A DNA stretch of 64,000 bases from Chitinophaga sp. XS-30 (GCF_008086345.1 NZ_CP043006.1:5764032-5828031); one strand, 5' to 3'. Positions 1 through 9,720 are shown, counted from the first letter of the stretch. Made by a program: numbers and translations. The notes: generated by a model not told the origin, from the letters alone.

Positions 1-1084
1 GTGCGCGTTCGCCGCGCTCTTCGGTAACGGGAGTGGGCGCAAACACATGGTCCTGCACCGTGGAAGGATCAGGTTCGGCACTGTTCAGCGCATCGTCAAA
101 ATCATCATCAACCAGCGAAAGCGCTTCGGCTTCCGCTTTTTCTATGTCAAGAAAATCCACGCCTGCCTGTAACAGGAATGCTTTCAGGCGTGGCAGGGGA
201 TCACGGGACGCGTGTTTTTCAAGATCTTCAGCGCTGCGGTACCATTCCCGGCGGACGCCGGAGGTATGATGGCCGAGCAGGGGCGTTGCGGCATGCACAA
301 GAACAGGTTTCCGCATGGAGCGGACATAGCCGATAGCGGATTCCATCGCGTGATAGCTGGCCTCGAAATCGCTCCCGTCTACCCGTATCCGCTCCAGCCC
401 TTTAAACCCGGCGGCATATTCATAGGCGTCCATCGCACGGGCTTCGTCTGCGCTCACGGAGATCCCCCATTCATTGTCCTGCACCAGGTAGATAATGGGC
501 AGGCCCTTCAGCACGGCGAACTGCAGGGCTTCGCTCACCTCTCCTTCGGTAACGCTGCCATCTCCCAGCGAACATAGCACCACCGGTTTTTCGGTGGTCT
601 GCAGCAAGCCGGACTCCTCCAGGTATTGCACGCCCTGCGCCATACCGGTAGCGGGGATCACCTGCATGCCGGTAGCGCTGCTCTGATGCGGGATGAGAGG
701 CTTGCCGGGCTGGCGGCTGCAGGGATGGCTGTAATAGGAACGGCCGGCGCTGAAGGGATCTTCCCCTTTGGCCAGCAGTTGCAGGATCAGCTCCCGCGGC
801 GTGAAGCCCATGGCCAGCAGCATGCTGTCGTCCCGGTAATATGGACTCACATAATCCCATGGCTGCAGCAACAGGCCGGCCGCGATCTGGATCGCCTCAT
901 GGCCGGAGGAAGTGGAATGCACATACTGGCAGGTGGAACGGTTGGCTTCGTACTTGTCCGCCAGGCTCCTGGCAATACACATGATACGGTAAGCCTGCAG
1001 CAGCAGGCCCCGGAATGCCGTATCATGTACATGGTGAGTAATGCTTGCTTCCAAAGTCGGAACGCTTATATTATCTTTAACCAC
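1..1084 (-). CDS. E1 component of a 2-oxoacid dehydrogenase (alpha or fused alpha/beta), 3'-truncated by window edge
   Basis: Thiamine-diphosphate-dependent E1 of a 2-oxoacid dehydrogenase (branched-chain or pyruvate type), catalysing oxidative decarboxylation. I read 361 codons from a GTG start at 1084; a TTG at 1108 is an alternative. The TPP motif is visible as GDG at residues 174-176 with the matching Asn at 204. The last ~45 residues visible are an acidic, linker-like stretch (LVDDDFDD, about 325-332). Bacteroidota often carry alpha and beta domains in one polypeptide of about 650-700 residues, so a beta half may continue beyond the window; that is inference. It is divergent from the MarR gene, and the shared gap holds a palindromic operator. 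Substrate class is not decided by the sequence. Confidence 0.85.
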   Translation of the reverse strand, partial: MVKDNISVPTLEASITHHVHDTAFRGLLLQAYRIMCIARSLADKYEANRSTCQYVHSTSSGHEAIQIAAGLLLQPWDYVSPYYRDDSMLLAMGFTPRELILQLLAKGEDPFSAGRSYYSHPCSRQPGKPLIPHQSSATGMQVIPATGMAQGVQYLEESGLLQTTEKPVVLCSLGDGSVTEGEVSEALQFAVLKGLPIIYLVQDNEWGISVSADEARAMDAYEYAAGFKGLERIRVDGSDFEASYHAMESAIGYVRSMRKPVLVHAATPLLGHHTSGVRREWYRSAEDLEKHASRDPLPRLKAFLLQAGVDFLDIEKAEAEALSLVDDDFDDALNSAEPDPSTVQDHVFAPTPVTEERGERA

Positions 1085-1109
1085 GTAATACTGTTTTGGT
1101 GTTATCAAC

Positions 1110-1133
1110 CAATAGTTGCTCTAGCAACTATTG
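1110..1133. promoter_or_regulatory. Palindromic operator, probably for the adjacent MarR regulator
   Basis: CAATAGTTGC (1110-1119) and GCAACTATTG (1124-1133) form a perfect 10-bp inverted repeat around a 4-bp spacer. It lies between the divergent E1 gene and the MarR gene, 20 bp upstream of the MarR start. MarR dimers bind palindromes of this size and typically repress divergent neighbours and themselves; control of both genes is inference. Confidence 0.7.
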
Positions 1134-1153
1134 CTACTGCAAATTAAGTAAAT

Positions 1154-1588
1154 ATGCACGATACTTTCGTTAGTAACCCATCTTTTTTTAAGCTGGATGC
1201 TACGCTCAAGAAAATCCGGAACTACTGGCAGAAGAACTTTGATGCCCTGAAGAAGGATATTACGGTAGACCAGTGGCTGCTGATAGAGAATCTTTATAAA
1301 CACAAGCGCATCACCCACAACGAGTTGGCCCGGCTCACGTCAAAAGATATCACCACGGTTTCCCGGATCATTGAATTGCTGGTAAAAAAGGAGCTGGTGG
1401 AAAGGCAGGGCTCTACGGACGACCGCCGGAAAGTTTTCGTGCAACTCACTCCGGCCGGCATCAACAAATACAAGGACGTGCGGCCCGTGGTGCTGGAAAT
1501 GCGAAAAACGGGGTGGAACAATCTTTCGGAAGGGGACTATAATGAATTGACGAGGATACTGGATGTGATCTATAATAATATCCCCTGA
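1154..1588 (+). CDS. MarR family winged-helix transcriptional regulator
   Basis: A 144-residue protein of usual MarR length. The winged helix spans about residues 35-105, with the recognition region ITHNELARLTSKDITTVSRI followed by the wing STDDRRKVFVQLTPAG, which carries the DxR signature of the family. Flanking helices should make the dimer interface. The gene is divergent from the E1 dehydrogenase and has a perfect palindrome just upstream, so it probably represses itself and E1, with an unknown small-molecule ligand. Confidence 0.88.
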   Translation: MHDTFVSNPSFFKLDATLKKIRNYWQKNFDALKKDITVDQWLLIENLYKHKRITHNELARLTSKDITTVSRIIELLVKKELVERQGSTDDRRKVFVQLTPAGINKYKDVRPVVLEMRKTGWNNLSEGDYNELTRILDVIYNNIP

Positions 1589-1724
1589 AAATAATATTAC
1601 CTGCCAACAGCATCAGTCTTTGTTGAACTGATCCGCATGCCTGCTTTATCAGCGAAAAACCATTATACCATTCAAAAAAAAGCCATCCTGTATTTTTAAA
1701 ATATTATTTTTATAGCATCAGAAA

Positions 1725-1742
1725 AACAGCGGCCACGCTGTT
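1725..1742 (+). other. Small stem-loop in the leader of the ECF sigma gene
   Basis: AACAGCG (1725-1731) pairs with CGCTGTT (1736-1742) over a 4-nt loop, 20 bp before the sigma gene. The surrounding 1589-1762 is AT-rich and shows no TAnnTTTG box. Function is unknown; it could influence translation start. Confidence 0.3.
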
Positions 1743-1762
1743 ATGACCGGCAAGGACAATTA

Positions 1763-2356
1763 ATGCGGATGGAGAAGAATGTATCTATGGCTGACACCGA
1801 CATCTGGTCTTCCTACAGAAATGGCAACGAAGCATCATTCCGGGCACTGTATGATCATTATTATGCAGGGCTGCTTGGCTATGGATGCAGGTTCACCAAA
1901 GATCACCAGGCAATAGAGGAAAGCATACAGGACCTTTTTCTCAAACTATGGCGCAACCGCGCATCCATCGGCCCCGCTCCTTCCGTCAAATTCTACCTCT
2001 ACAAATCTTTCCGCCGCGTGCTGGCCCGCAAACTCCGGAACCTGCCGGAAACCGTAGCCATGCCGGAGCAGGAAGACCCGCTCCAATTCAATTTCGAGAT
2101 CGGGCAGGATGAAGTGCTGATGCAAAAAGAGCACATAGCGGAACTGAAACGGCAGCTCCAGGCGGCCATGGCTACCATGACGGACCGCCAGCGCGAGGTC
2201 ATCTACCTGAAATATTATGAAGACCTCAGCTATGAAGAGATCAGCGATGTGCTGAGCATCACCCCCAAAGCTACTTACAAGCTGGTGTACCGCGCACTGG
2301 ACCATCTCAGGGACCATATGGCCCTGCTCACTTTCCTCCTGCTCATGGGCCGGTAA
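1763..2356 (+). CDS. ECF (FecI-like) RNA polymerase sigma factor, uptake locus 1
   Basis: A 197-residue ECF sigma factor. Sigma region 2 covers about residues 20-95 (FRALYDHYYAGLLGYG, then ESIQDLFLKLW), and region 4 covers about 135-185 (MTDRQREVIYLKYYEDLSYEE, then a helix-turn-helix). It should direct RNA polymerase to the downstream SusCD genes when released by the FecR protein that follows. The first ATG is used; the Met nine codons later (MADTDIW) is an equally possible start. No vegetative promoter box is seen upstream, which fits autoregulation but does not prove it. Confidence 0.9.
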   Translation: MRMEKNVSMADTDIWSSYRNGNEASFRALYDHYYAGLLGYGCRFTKDHQAIEESIQDLFLKLWRNRASIGPAPSVKFYLYKSFRRVLARKLRNLPETVAMPEQEDPLQFNFEIGQDEVLMQKEHIAELKRQLQAAMATMTDRQREVIYLKYYEDLSYEEISDVLSITPKATYKLVYRALDHLRDHMALLTFLLLMGR

Positions 2357-2428
2357 AAAAAAGTTTCGCTGTCATGGGGTAAAAAGCGGGCATCCATGTG
2401 TATATACTATTACCAGGGTTATGAATAT

Positions 2429-3616
2429 ATGATACGCAATGTTTACGATCAGTACACAACAGCAGACTTTCTGCATGATGAGGAGTTTGTAGCATGGGTG
2501 AAATACCCGACAGCAGAAAGGAACGCTTATTGGGAAAAAGTGCTGGCCACTTACCCGCAAAAGGAAAGCCAGGTGCAGAAAGCCCGGGAGATGATCCTTT
2601 TACTGAACAGTGTACCGCAGCCTCCCGCAGCGGAGAGCCATGCGCGGGTATGGGAGAACATTGCCGCAGGTATGACGGCAACCCGCGTACGGCGCATATC
2701 ACCCTGGCGCATCGCGGCGGTGGCCGCCAGCGTTTTGGTACTGGTGTCCGCCGGCCTGTTCCTGTACCGGCAGAGCCAGCAAAAACCGGTGCTGGCCGTT
2801 ACAACGCATGACGTAGCGCCCGGCAAAAATGCGGCGGTGCTTACGCTCGCCAACGGTCAGCAATTGCTGCTGGACGATTCCGCGGAAGGACTGCTGGCCA
2901 AAGAAGGCGGCACGAATATCCGCAAAACGGCAAACGGGCAATTGATATACGAAGGCGAAGGAAATAAAGGGGAAACCGTACATATCAACAGGATAGATAT
3001 ACCGCGGGGCGGGCAATACCAGCTCACCCTGCCCGATGGCACAAAGGTATGGCTGAACGCCGCTACCTCACTGCAATACCCTTCCAGCTTCACGGGGAAA
3101 GACCGTACAGTGCAGTTGAACGGTGAAGCTTATTTTGAAGTAGCGCAAAACGCCGGAATGCCCTTCCGGGTAACATCCGCCGGACAGACCGTGGAAGTAT
3201 TGGGCACACGCTTCAATGTCAATTGTTACGAAGAGGAAGACGCAGCCAGCACAACACTGATCGACGGCCGCGTACGGCTGACGAACGACAGCCGGGTATC
3301 GCATATCCTCAGCCCGGGAGAACAATGCACCGTACTGCCCTCTGGCAAAATGAATATCCGGTCTGCCGACCTGGAAGAAGTAATGGCCTGGAAAGAAGGC
3401 TACTTTATATGGAACGAAGAACCTTTGGAAAGCATCATGCGCAAGCTGGCACGCTGGTACAATATTGAACCGGTGTACGAAAAACCTTTGCCGGCGACAG
3501 TTTTAAGCGGAATAGTATCACGTTCCAAAAACCTGTCTGAAGTACTGGAAGTCATGGAAATGACCGGGACAGTACATTTCAGGATCGAAGACAGGAAGGT
3601 TATTATCAGCAGGTGA
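2429..3616 (+). CDS. FecR family anti-sigma factor, uptake locus 1
   Basis: About 395 residues. I chose the ATG at 2429; an in-frame ATG at 2396 would add eleven unlikely residues. Order: cytoplasmic sigma-binding part (1-90), one membrane helix (about 94-113, IAAVAASVLVLVSAGLFLY), periplasmic FecR domain (about 194-290, with LPDGTKVWLNAATSLQYPSSF and VLGTRFNVNCY), and a C-terminal FecR_C/DUF4974 domain (about 327-394). It transmits the state of the outer-membrane receptor to the sigma factor encoded just upstream. The pair directly precedes a SusC receptor that has an STN domain, which is the expected signalling partner. Confidence 0.92.
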   Translation: MIRNVYDQYTTADFLHDEEFVAWVKYPTAERNAYWEKVLATYPQKESQVQKAREMILLLNSVPQPPAAESHARVWENIAAGMTATRVRRISPWRIAAVAASVLVLVSAGLFLYRQSQQKPVLAVTTHDVAPGKNAAVLTLANGQQLLLDDSAEGLLAKEGGTNIRKTANGQLIYEGEGNKGETVHINRIDIPRGGQYQLTLPDGTKVWLNAATSLQYPSSFTGKDRTVQLNGEAYFEVAQNAGMPFRVTSAGQTVEVLGTRFNVNCYEEEDAASTTLIDGRVRLTNDSRVSHILSPGEQCTVLPSGKMNIRSADLEEVMAWKEGYFIWNEEPLESIMRKLARWYNIEPVYEKPLPATVLSGIVSRSKNLSEVLEVMEMTGTVHFRIEDRKVIISR

Positions 3617-3716
3617 ACATGCATCAACACATGAGACTATAGGGTTTTAGACACTGGCCAGATCTAAATCATCGACTTGTTTTAAAGAACACAATCAAAA
3701 ACCAAATCTATCAAGT

Positions 3717-6700
3717 ATGTATCGTAGACTTTTCTTGCCAACCGGCAGGCGATCCCGTATGCCTGCAACCGTACCACTTGTCACGAAATTAACCACTGTG
3801 CTGCTGTTCTTCGCCATTTTCCAGGTACATGCCGTGGGATTTGCGCAAAAGATCACGCTGTCCGAAAAGAACGCGCAGCTGGAAGATGTTTTTCTCGCCA
3901 TCCGCAAGCTCAGGATATACGACATCGTATATGATGCCGCGCTGATGAAAAATGCCAGACCGGTAACGATAGATGTAAAGAACGCCACACTGAAAGAAGT
4001 GCTGGACAAGAGTTTCAAAGACCAGCCGCTGACCTACACCCTGCGCGGCAACACGATCATCATACGGGAGAAAACGGAAAGCATCCTCCCGCTGGTGACC
4101 GTGGAGAAAAAAAAGATACGCGGCCGGGTGACCGACGCTTCCCGCAAACCATTGCCCGGCGTAACCATCCGCATCAAAGGCACACAGACCGGTACGGTAA
4201 CCGCCGCTGACGGCAGCTTCAGCCTGGATGTTGAAGAGAAAGCCGTACTGCAGTTCTCCTTCATCGGTTATAGCACAAAAGAAATAGCCATCGGGAATGC
4301 CACGGAGCTCACCGTAGTGCTGGACGAAAATAACAGCACGCTCAACCAGGTTGTTGTACAGGCATATGGTACCGCGAAAGTGAAAGACATCACCGGCTCC
4401 GTGGCGCACCTGGGCACCAAAGAGATCCGCAATGCCCCGATGGGCGCTACCATACAGAGCATGCTGCAGGGAAAGGTATCCGGCGTAAATGTGGCTATCC
4501 AGTCCGCCTCTCCTACCTCCCCCATCAGCGTGATCATCCGCGGCGCCTCTTCCATTTCCGGCACTAACCAGCCGCTATGGGTGATCGATGGCGTACCGGA
4601 TTATTCCACCAACACTTCGGGTAATATCACCAACTCGCTGTATAATCTCAACCTCAACGATGTGGAAAGCATCGACATCCTGAAGGATGCATCAGCTACC
4701 GCCCTGTATGGGTCGCGGGCAGCCAACGGCGTGGTGATCGTTACCACCCGCAGAGGTGCAGAAGGTATGCGCCCCACCATCGAACTGTCTACCCGCGTTG
4801 GCATGCAGGTACAGGATTTCAACCGGTACAAATACATGGAAGCGCCGGAGTACATCTATTTCGCGGATAAAGCGGCCCGCATGGAAGCCTATGGTCGCGG
4901 TGCATTCGATTATTTCACCCGCCTCTATCTCGATGAACAGGCTTTTTTTAACCTGAACAGCAGCGAATACAATGTCAACAGCTTTCAAACCCTGCCGGGC
5001 GCCTTCTACGAAGGCAATACCAACTGGATGAAAGAAGTGACCAGGAACCCCTTCTCCCAGCAATACGACCTGTCGCTAAGAGGCGGCACATCCAATATCT
5101 CCTATTTCGTATCGCTCTACAATACAAAAATGGATGGCATCGTGAAATCCGGCGGCAGCAATCTCTATGGCGGCAGGATCAACCTGGAAGCCAAGCTGCG
5201 CAACAACCTGAAGTTCGGGCTGAACATGAACGGCGCTACCCGCAAAGCGGATGACAAGGATTATATGCTCACCGTACTGAAGAAAGTACGGCCGGACATC
5301 CCGCCCTACAATCCCGATGGCTCGCTCTTCACCCGCGACGCCTACACCGAGAACCCGTACACCACCCTGCTCAATACCCGGAACGGCAACGGGCAAACAT
5401 TCAACGGCACCGGTTTCCTGGAGCTCAGCATCCTGGACGGCCTGCTGCTGAGAACGGCCTTCACCGCCAACTACGCCAACAGCCAGAGCCTTACCTATAT
5501 GCGCCGTGGCAGCACTTTCAATACCACCGGCAGCAGAACATGGGAAAACCCTAAAATGCAAACCAAGGTTTGGGAGAATACCCTCACCTATGTGAAAAAT
5601 GTTGGTAAGCACGACATCCTCGCACTGGCAGGCTTTTCCATGGAAAAGTACAGCCGGCTCAGATATGAGATGAATGCCACCAACTTCCCCGATGATGATA
5701 TCCTCAACGATTTCACCTCCGGCGCCACCCGCGGCGCGCTGAAAGAAGAGTATACAGCCAATGCGCTCGTGTCCCAGTTCGCCCGCGCCCACTACAAATA
5801 CAATGACCGCTATATCATTTCCGGCACCATCCGCCGCGATGGTTCTTCCCGCTTTGGTCCGGACCAGCGCTGGGGCCTCTTCCCCTCCGGTGCCATAGCC
5901 TGGCTGATCTCCGAAGAAGCATTCATGAAAAGCCCGCGCGTACAGAAAATCGTTTCCTACCTGAAGCTCCGCGCTTCCACCGGTACGGCAGGCTCGCAGA
6001 ACCTGGGGAATTACGACTGGATCACCGGGGTAGGCTCCTCCCGCTACAACGAACAACCCGCCATCGCCCCCAGCAGCATCGGCAACGCCAACCTGCAGTG
6101 GGAACAGACCAGGATGACGGACCTCGGCCTGGATTATGGCTTGTGGGATGAACGTATCCGCGGCACCATCGGCATGTACAGAAAACATACGGACCAGCTG
6201 ATCTACAACCTCCCGCTTCCGCCCAGCAGCTCCTTCAGCAGCATTACCTCCAATGTGGCATCGCTGAAAAATGAAGGGTTCGAGTTCGATATCAATGTAG
6301 ATGTGATCAAGAAGAACGACCTCACGTTTACCCTGGACTTCAACGCTTCGCGCAATACCAACACCATCCTGAAGATCAACGGTATTACCAAGGAATTGCT
6401 CTTCCCCAACAGCTATACACCTTATATGAGCGTGAAAGAGAACCAGCGTACCGGTATCTGGTACGGTTTTCAGACGGCAAACCGCTTGGTGTTGACGGCG
6501 GAAGAGATCATTGCCCTGCAGGGAAGAAGCGCGACCGGCGGTAAAACATTCTACCGCAATTCTCTGGAGAATGCCGGCGACCTCCTCTTTATCGATCAGA
6601 ATGGAGACGGTGTGATCACGAATGATGATAAAGTGTCGTTAGGCAGCGCCGATCCGAAATTTTTCGGCGGTTTCGGCGCCACGCTGACCTTCCGCAACCT

Positions 6701-7166
6701 GATGATCAATACCACTTTCACCTATTCTTACGGCAACAAACGGCTGTGGTCGATGGCGATGGAAGATGCCGGTTATGTGGGCAACTATAACCAGAGCAAC
6801 CTGGTAGCGGGCAAGAGCGCCACACTGCTGAGCCCGTGGGAAGCTACCATGCCGCGGATGACGCAATACGGGGATGGCGGCAACTCCACCTTCTCCGATT
6901 TCTGGCTGCACGATGCCTCTTATGTGCGCCTGAATGCACTGAATGCCAGCTACCGCCTGCCGGCTAAAATATTCCGTGATTACCTGATACAGGGAGTGGA
7001 CATTACCTTCCAGGCCACGAACCTCTTCACGCTCACCCGTTACCCCGGGTTCGATCCGCAAGGCAACTGGTCTTCCACCGCCATCGGAACAGGTATGGGC
7101 GTAGATAACAGTTTTTATCCTTCCGCCAAAAATTTCAATCTCGGAGCCAGGTTCACTTTTAAATAG
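3717..7166 (+). CDS. SusC/RagA TonB-dependent outer-membrane receptor with STN signalling domain
   Basis: 1149 residues, full length for a SusC with an extra N-terminal domain. Order: signal peptide (to about residue 44, VHAVGFAQ), STN secretin/TonB domain (about 46-118), carboxypeptidase-regulatory-like beta-sandwich (about 134-210), plug with VVVQAYGT and IRGASSISGTNQPLWVIDG, and a beta-barrel ending in FNLGARFTFK with terminal aromatic/basic residues. The STN domain is the part that contacts FecR in FecA-type signalling, matching the sigma/FecR pair upstream. It imports an unidentified ligand with the SusD 10 bp downstream. A start at Met15 (3759) is possible because the first 14 residues are unusually basic. 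Confidence 0.95.
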   Translation: MYRRLFLPTGRRSRMPATVPLVTKLTTVLLFFAIFQVHAVGFAQKITLSEKNAQLEDVFLAIRKLRIYDIVYDAALMKNARPVTIDVKNATLKEVLDKSFKDQPLTYTLRGNTIIIREKTESILPLVTVEKKKIRGRVTDASRKPLPGVTIRIKGTQTGTVTAADGSFSLDVEEKAVLQFSFIGYSTKEIAIGNATELTVVLDENNSTLNQVVVQAYGTAKVKDITGSVAHLGTKEIRNAPMGATIQSMLQGKVSGVNVAIQSASPTSPISVIIRGASSISGTNQPLWVIDGVPDYSTNTSGNITNSLYNLNLNDVESIDILKDASATALYGSRAANGVVIVTTRRGAEGMRPTIELSTRVGMQVQDFNRYKYMEAPEYIYFADKAARMEAYGRGAFDYFTRLYLDEQAFFNLNSSEYNVNSFQTLPGAFYEGNTNWMKEVTRNPFSQQYDLSLRGGTSNISYFVSLYNTKMDGIVKSGGSNLYGGRINLEAKLRNNLKFGLNMNGATRKADDKDYMLTVLKKVRPDIPPYNPDGSLFTRDAYTENPYTTLLNTRNGNGQTFNGTGFLELSILDGLLLRTAFTANYANSQSLTYMRRGSTFNTTGSRTWENPKMQTKVWENTLTYVKNVGKHDILALAGFSMEKYSRLRYEMNATNFPDDDILNDFTSGATRGALKEEYTANALVSQFARAHYKYNDRYIISGTIRRDGSSRFGPDQRWGLFPSGAIAWLISEEAFMKSPRVQKIVSYLKLRASTGTAGSQNLGNYDWITGVGSSRYNEQPAIAPSSIGNANLQWEQTRMTDLGLDYGLWDERIRGTIGMYRKHTDQLIYNLPLPPSSSFSSITSNVASLKNEGFEFDINVDVIKKNDLTFTLDFNASRNTNTILKINGITKELLFPNSYTPYMSVKENQRTGIWYGFQTANRLVLTAEEIIALQGRSATGGKTFYRNSLENAGDLLFIDQNGDGVITNDDKVSLGSADPKFFGGFGATLTFRNLMINTTFTYSYGNKRLWSMAMEDAGYVGNYNQSNLVAGKSATLLSPWEATMPRMTQYGDGGNSTFSDFWLHDASYVRLNALNASYRLPAKIFRDYLIQGVDITFQATNLFTLTRYPGFDPQGNWSSTAIGTGMGVDNSFYPSAKNFNLGARFTFK

Positions 7167-7176
7167 CTGATTACAG

Positions 7177-8661
7177 ATGAAAAAGATAATACACTTTATA
7201 TTGACCGTATCGGTATTTGCCGGCCTTTCATCCTGCGAAAAGTTCCTCGATGAAAAGCCCATCCATGCATTGACAGACGAAAACGCCATCACCAGCGCAT
7301 CCAAAGCGAAAGCTGCCATTGGCGGCATCTATGCCACTTTCCAGAACGATAACTGGGCCGGCGCACTGTTTGGCGCGCATGCTTCCAAAGCAGGCTTCAT
7401 GAACTATGTGCAGGGAGATTACAACATGGAGTACAGCCAGACCTCGGGTGGCAACACGGCTTGCTGGCAGGCGTTCTATAAAAGCCTGAACGCGGCAAAC
7501 TTTGCAATTGCTGGTATCAGTCAATTACCGGCAGCCGCTATTTCCGCGGCAGAAAAAGATGCCATGCTCGCGGAAGCCAGGTGCCTCCGCGCCTGGGTCC
7601 ACGCCAACCTGCTCTGGAATTACGGCCACTGGTGGTCAGACGATGCCGATCCGGACGGATTGCTGTATCGCGATGAAGTGATGGACCTGAAGAATGTACG
7701 CCGCGCACGCATCAGCGTAGGAGAAAGCTATGCGAAGATCTATGAGGACCTGGACGCCGCCATCGCCAGTCTGCATGATATCAGCTCACCCCGTTATGTG
7801 TCTAAACAATTCGCCCAGGCCCTCAAGGCCAAACTCCTCCTCTACCGGGGCGGTTACCAGAACGACCAGGTAGCCCTGAAAGCCTCGCTGGACCTGGTGA
7901 ACGATGTACTGACGAACCATCCCGCCTCTTTTGCCATGGAAGCGGATATGAACGACATATACCGGAACGCCTGGGATTCTAAAGAGAACCTCTTTGTACG
8001 ATACCTGGAAGATAACGGCACCAGAACTTCCTCCGGAGGTTACTACTATACCTACGGGCTGGTGTACGCCGGCAACAAACTGCCGCTGCCCGTGGGCGGT
8101 ACGCTCACCGCGGGCCTGCGTTACGGGGTGGACTGGTTCAAGGCCGATCCCCGCTGGGACGTAGCTACCGGCCCCGTACGCTCACCGGAAACCTGGGACA
8201 ATACCTTCAACCACACTTTCAAAAAGGTATGCAGGCTCGGTTCTTACGCCGGCAGGAACACCAGTCCCACAGACGAGAAATATGCCGCCTATTATTTCCG
8301 CTTTGCGGAGCTGTACCTGATGAAAGCGGAACTGCTGGCCAGAACCGGCGCTACCGCCGCCGCCGCCATTGCTCCGGTGAATGAAATGCGGGCCAGAAGA
8401 ACAACACCCGCGCTGCCTGCCCTTGTACCCGCCGATATCAACGATGCCATGAACATGATCTTCAAAGAGATATTCATAGAGCTGTGCCTCGAAAATGGCA
8501 GCGAGTTCTTTGCGGCTGTACGTTTCAAGAACAACGGGCAACCCTGGATCGTCACCATCAAGGATGCAAAACCGCTGGAAGAAAACCGGATGTGCTGGCC
8601 CATACCTGATGCCGAGATCATCAACAATCCGGAAATGACACAAAATGCTGACCTAAAATAA
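7177..8661 (+). CDS. SusD/RagB family nutrient-binding outer-membrane lipoprotein
   Basis: 494 residues with a lipoprotein signal whose lipobox Cys is residue 20 (VFAGLSSC), followed by the SusD hallmark EKFLDEKP. The C-terminal SusD-type sequence is present (FRFAELYLMKAELLARTGA, then the NPEMTQN tail). SusD proteins sit on the cell surface as a hinged lid on their SusC barrel. The gene starts 10 bp after susC and ends 6 bp before the DUF4465 gene, so all three are probably cotranscribed. Ligand unknown. Confidence 0.95.
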   Translation: MKKIIHFILTVSVFAGLSSCEKFLDEKPIHALTDENAITSASKAKAAIGGIYATFQNDNWAGALFGAHASKAGFMNYVQGDYNMEYSQTSGGNTACWQAFYKSLNAANFAIAGISQLPAAAISAAEKDAMLAEARCLRAWVHANLLWNYGHWWSDDADPDGLLYRDEVMDLKNVRRARISVGESYAKIYEDLDAAIASLHDISSPRYVSKQFAQALKAKLLLYRGGYQNDQVALKASLDLVNDVLTNHPASFAMEADMNDIYRNAWDSKENLFVRYLEDNGTRTSSGGYYYTYGLVYAGNKLPLPVGGTLTAGLRYGVDWFKADPRWDVATGPVRSPETWDNTFNHTFKKVCRLGSYAGRNTSPTDEKYAAYYFRFAELYLMKAELLARTGATAAAAIAPVNEMRARRTTPALPALVPADINDAMNMIFKEIFIELCLENGSEFFAAVRFKNNGQPWIVTIKDAKPLEENRMCWPIPDAEIINNPEMTQNADLK

Positions 8662-8667
8662 CCGACC

Positions 8668-9705
8668 ATGAAGCGATATTCTTTTCTCTCTGTCATACTC
8701 CTCTCCGCCATTCTCTTTGCCTGCAAAAAGGAGGATAAAGGTGTAGCAGTGCCTGTTCCGCATGATATCACCTTTGAAGAGCTGGAGCCCGGCGAACTTT
8801 CTTTCGTTATACCGGACGGCCCGTTCTCGGCCGGGAATGCCAGCAGCGGCAGGGTGACGCTGAACACCAAAAAGAACCCGGACGGCTCGTTTACGGGATT
8901 TGCCATGTCCGGCAAAAACTGGCGCTCCTACCCCTGGAACCTGAGCCCGGACTTCGCACCGGCAACCGTAACACCGGAGCAGGTGAAAGCTGCGATAGAT
9001 TCCTGCATTTTCAGCGTGTACACCACACGGCCCAACTATACCGGGAACTATGTAGTAGCCAGCGTGAAAGATGATGACGCCGCCATTACGCTGGACAGGC
9101 CTGCTGTAGTAGAGCACATTCTCGTAGCCAATACAACTTATAACTACCTGCTGGAAACATACGGCTCCACATTCTCCGGTACGCTCAACCCCACCACGCA
9201 GGCTTATGACATGAGCGGAACAAAGGTCAGGAATCCAAACAATTCCAATACCTCCACCGAACGCTATGGCAGGTTCACCTTGCCCGGTCCCGGTGGTGCC
9301 ACCCTGATCAGCCTCGCCGGACAGGAAACACTGGCCAAACGTGCGGCTGGAACTGCCGCAGCGGATGCCGCAAGGCTCGCTGGCAAATCTGACGAACAGG
9401 TAGCCGCAGATTCCACCGCTGCCGCTGAAGCCACCGCAAAAGGTTTTGTAAAACTGACCGCACAGGGCTTCAACGCGGAGAAATCCGTGGGCGAAGTGGA
9501 TTTCTGGCTGGCCATCCGTACGAACGTAGACCCAGCCCTGCCGGCGTACAACATCATCCTGGGCGACTGGTATAAAATGGACCTGAGCGCGCTGGGTACG
9601 GTGGACAAGATCATCTTCCGCCTCTCCTCATCGGATACCGATGGCTCGGGGAATATGCGCACACCGCCTTACTTTTGCCTTGACGGCATCAGGATACGCC
9701 AATAA
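8668..9705 (+). CDS. DUF4465-domain lipoprotein with an alanine-rich insertion
   Basis: 345 residues. The lipobox Cys is residue 19, followed by KKEDKG, a Lys/acidic stretch of the kind that sends Bacteroidota lipoproteins to the cell surface. Elements I recognise as DUF4465 are ITFEELEPG (34-42), VANTTYNYL (153-161), FVKLTAQGF plus EVDFWLA (260-282), WYKMDLSALG (301-310) and TPPYFCLDGIRI (332-343). Residues about 221-259 are an Ala-rich, charged insertion that looks helical and is not something I know from the family. Being cotranscribed with SusCD, it is probably an accessory ligand-binding surface protein. I recall DUF4465 proteins near cobalamin uptake genes in gut Bacteroides, but no cobalamin riboswitch is evident here. 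Confidence 0.75.
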   Translation: MKRYSFLSVILLSAILFACKKEDKGVAVPVPHDITFEELEPGELSFVIPDGPFSAGNASSGRVTLNTKKNPDGSFTGFAMSGKNWRSYPWNLSPDFAPATVTPEQVKAAIDSCIFSVYTTRPNYTGNYVVASVKDDDAAITLDRPAVVEHILVANTTYNYLLETYGSTFSGTLNPTTQAYDMSGTKVRNPNNSNTSTERYGRFTLPGPGGATLISLAGQETLAKRAAGTAAADAARLAGKSDEQVAADSTAAAEATAKGFVKLTAQGFNAEKSVGEVDFWLAIRTNVDPALPAYNIILGDWYKMDLSALGTVDKIIFRLSSSDTDGSGNMRTPPYFCLDGIRIRQ

Positions 9706-9720
9706 TCAAAACACACCATT

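Noticed and set aside
3617..3716. Riboswitch (for example cobalamin) before susC1
   Set aside because: The 100-bp gap is too short and shows none of the conserved boxes I could recognise.
5076..6188. Long open frame (370 codons) antisense to susC1
   Set aside because: It lies fully inside a well-supported SusC gene on the other strand, has no start context, and the translation looks low-complexity and non-homologous.
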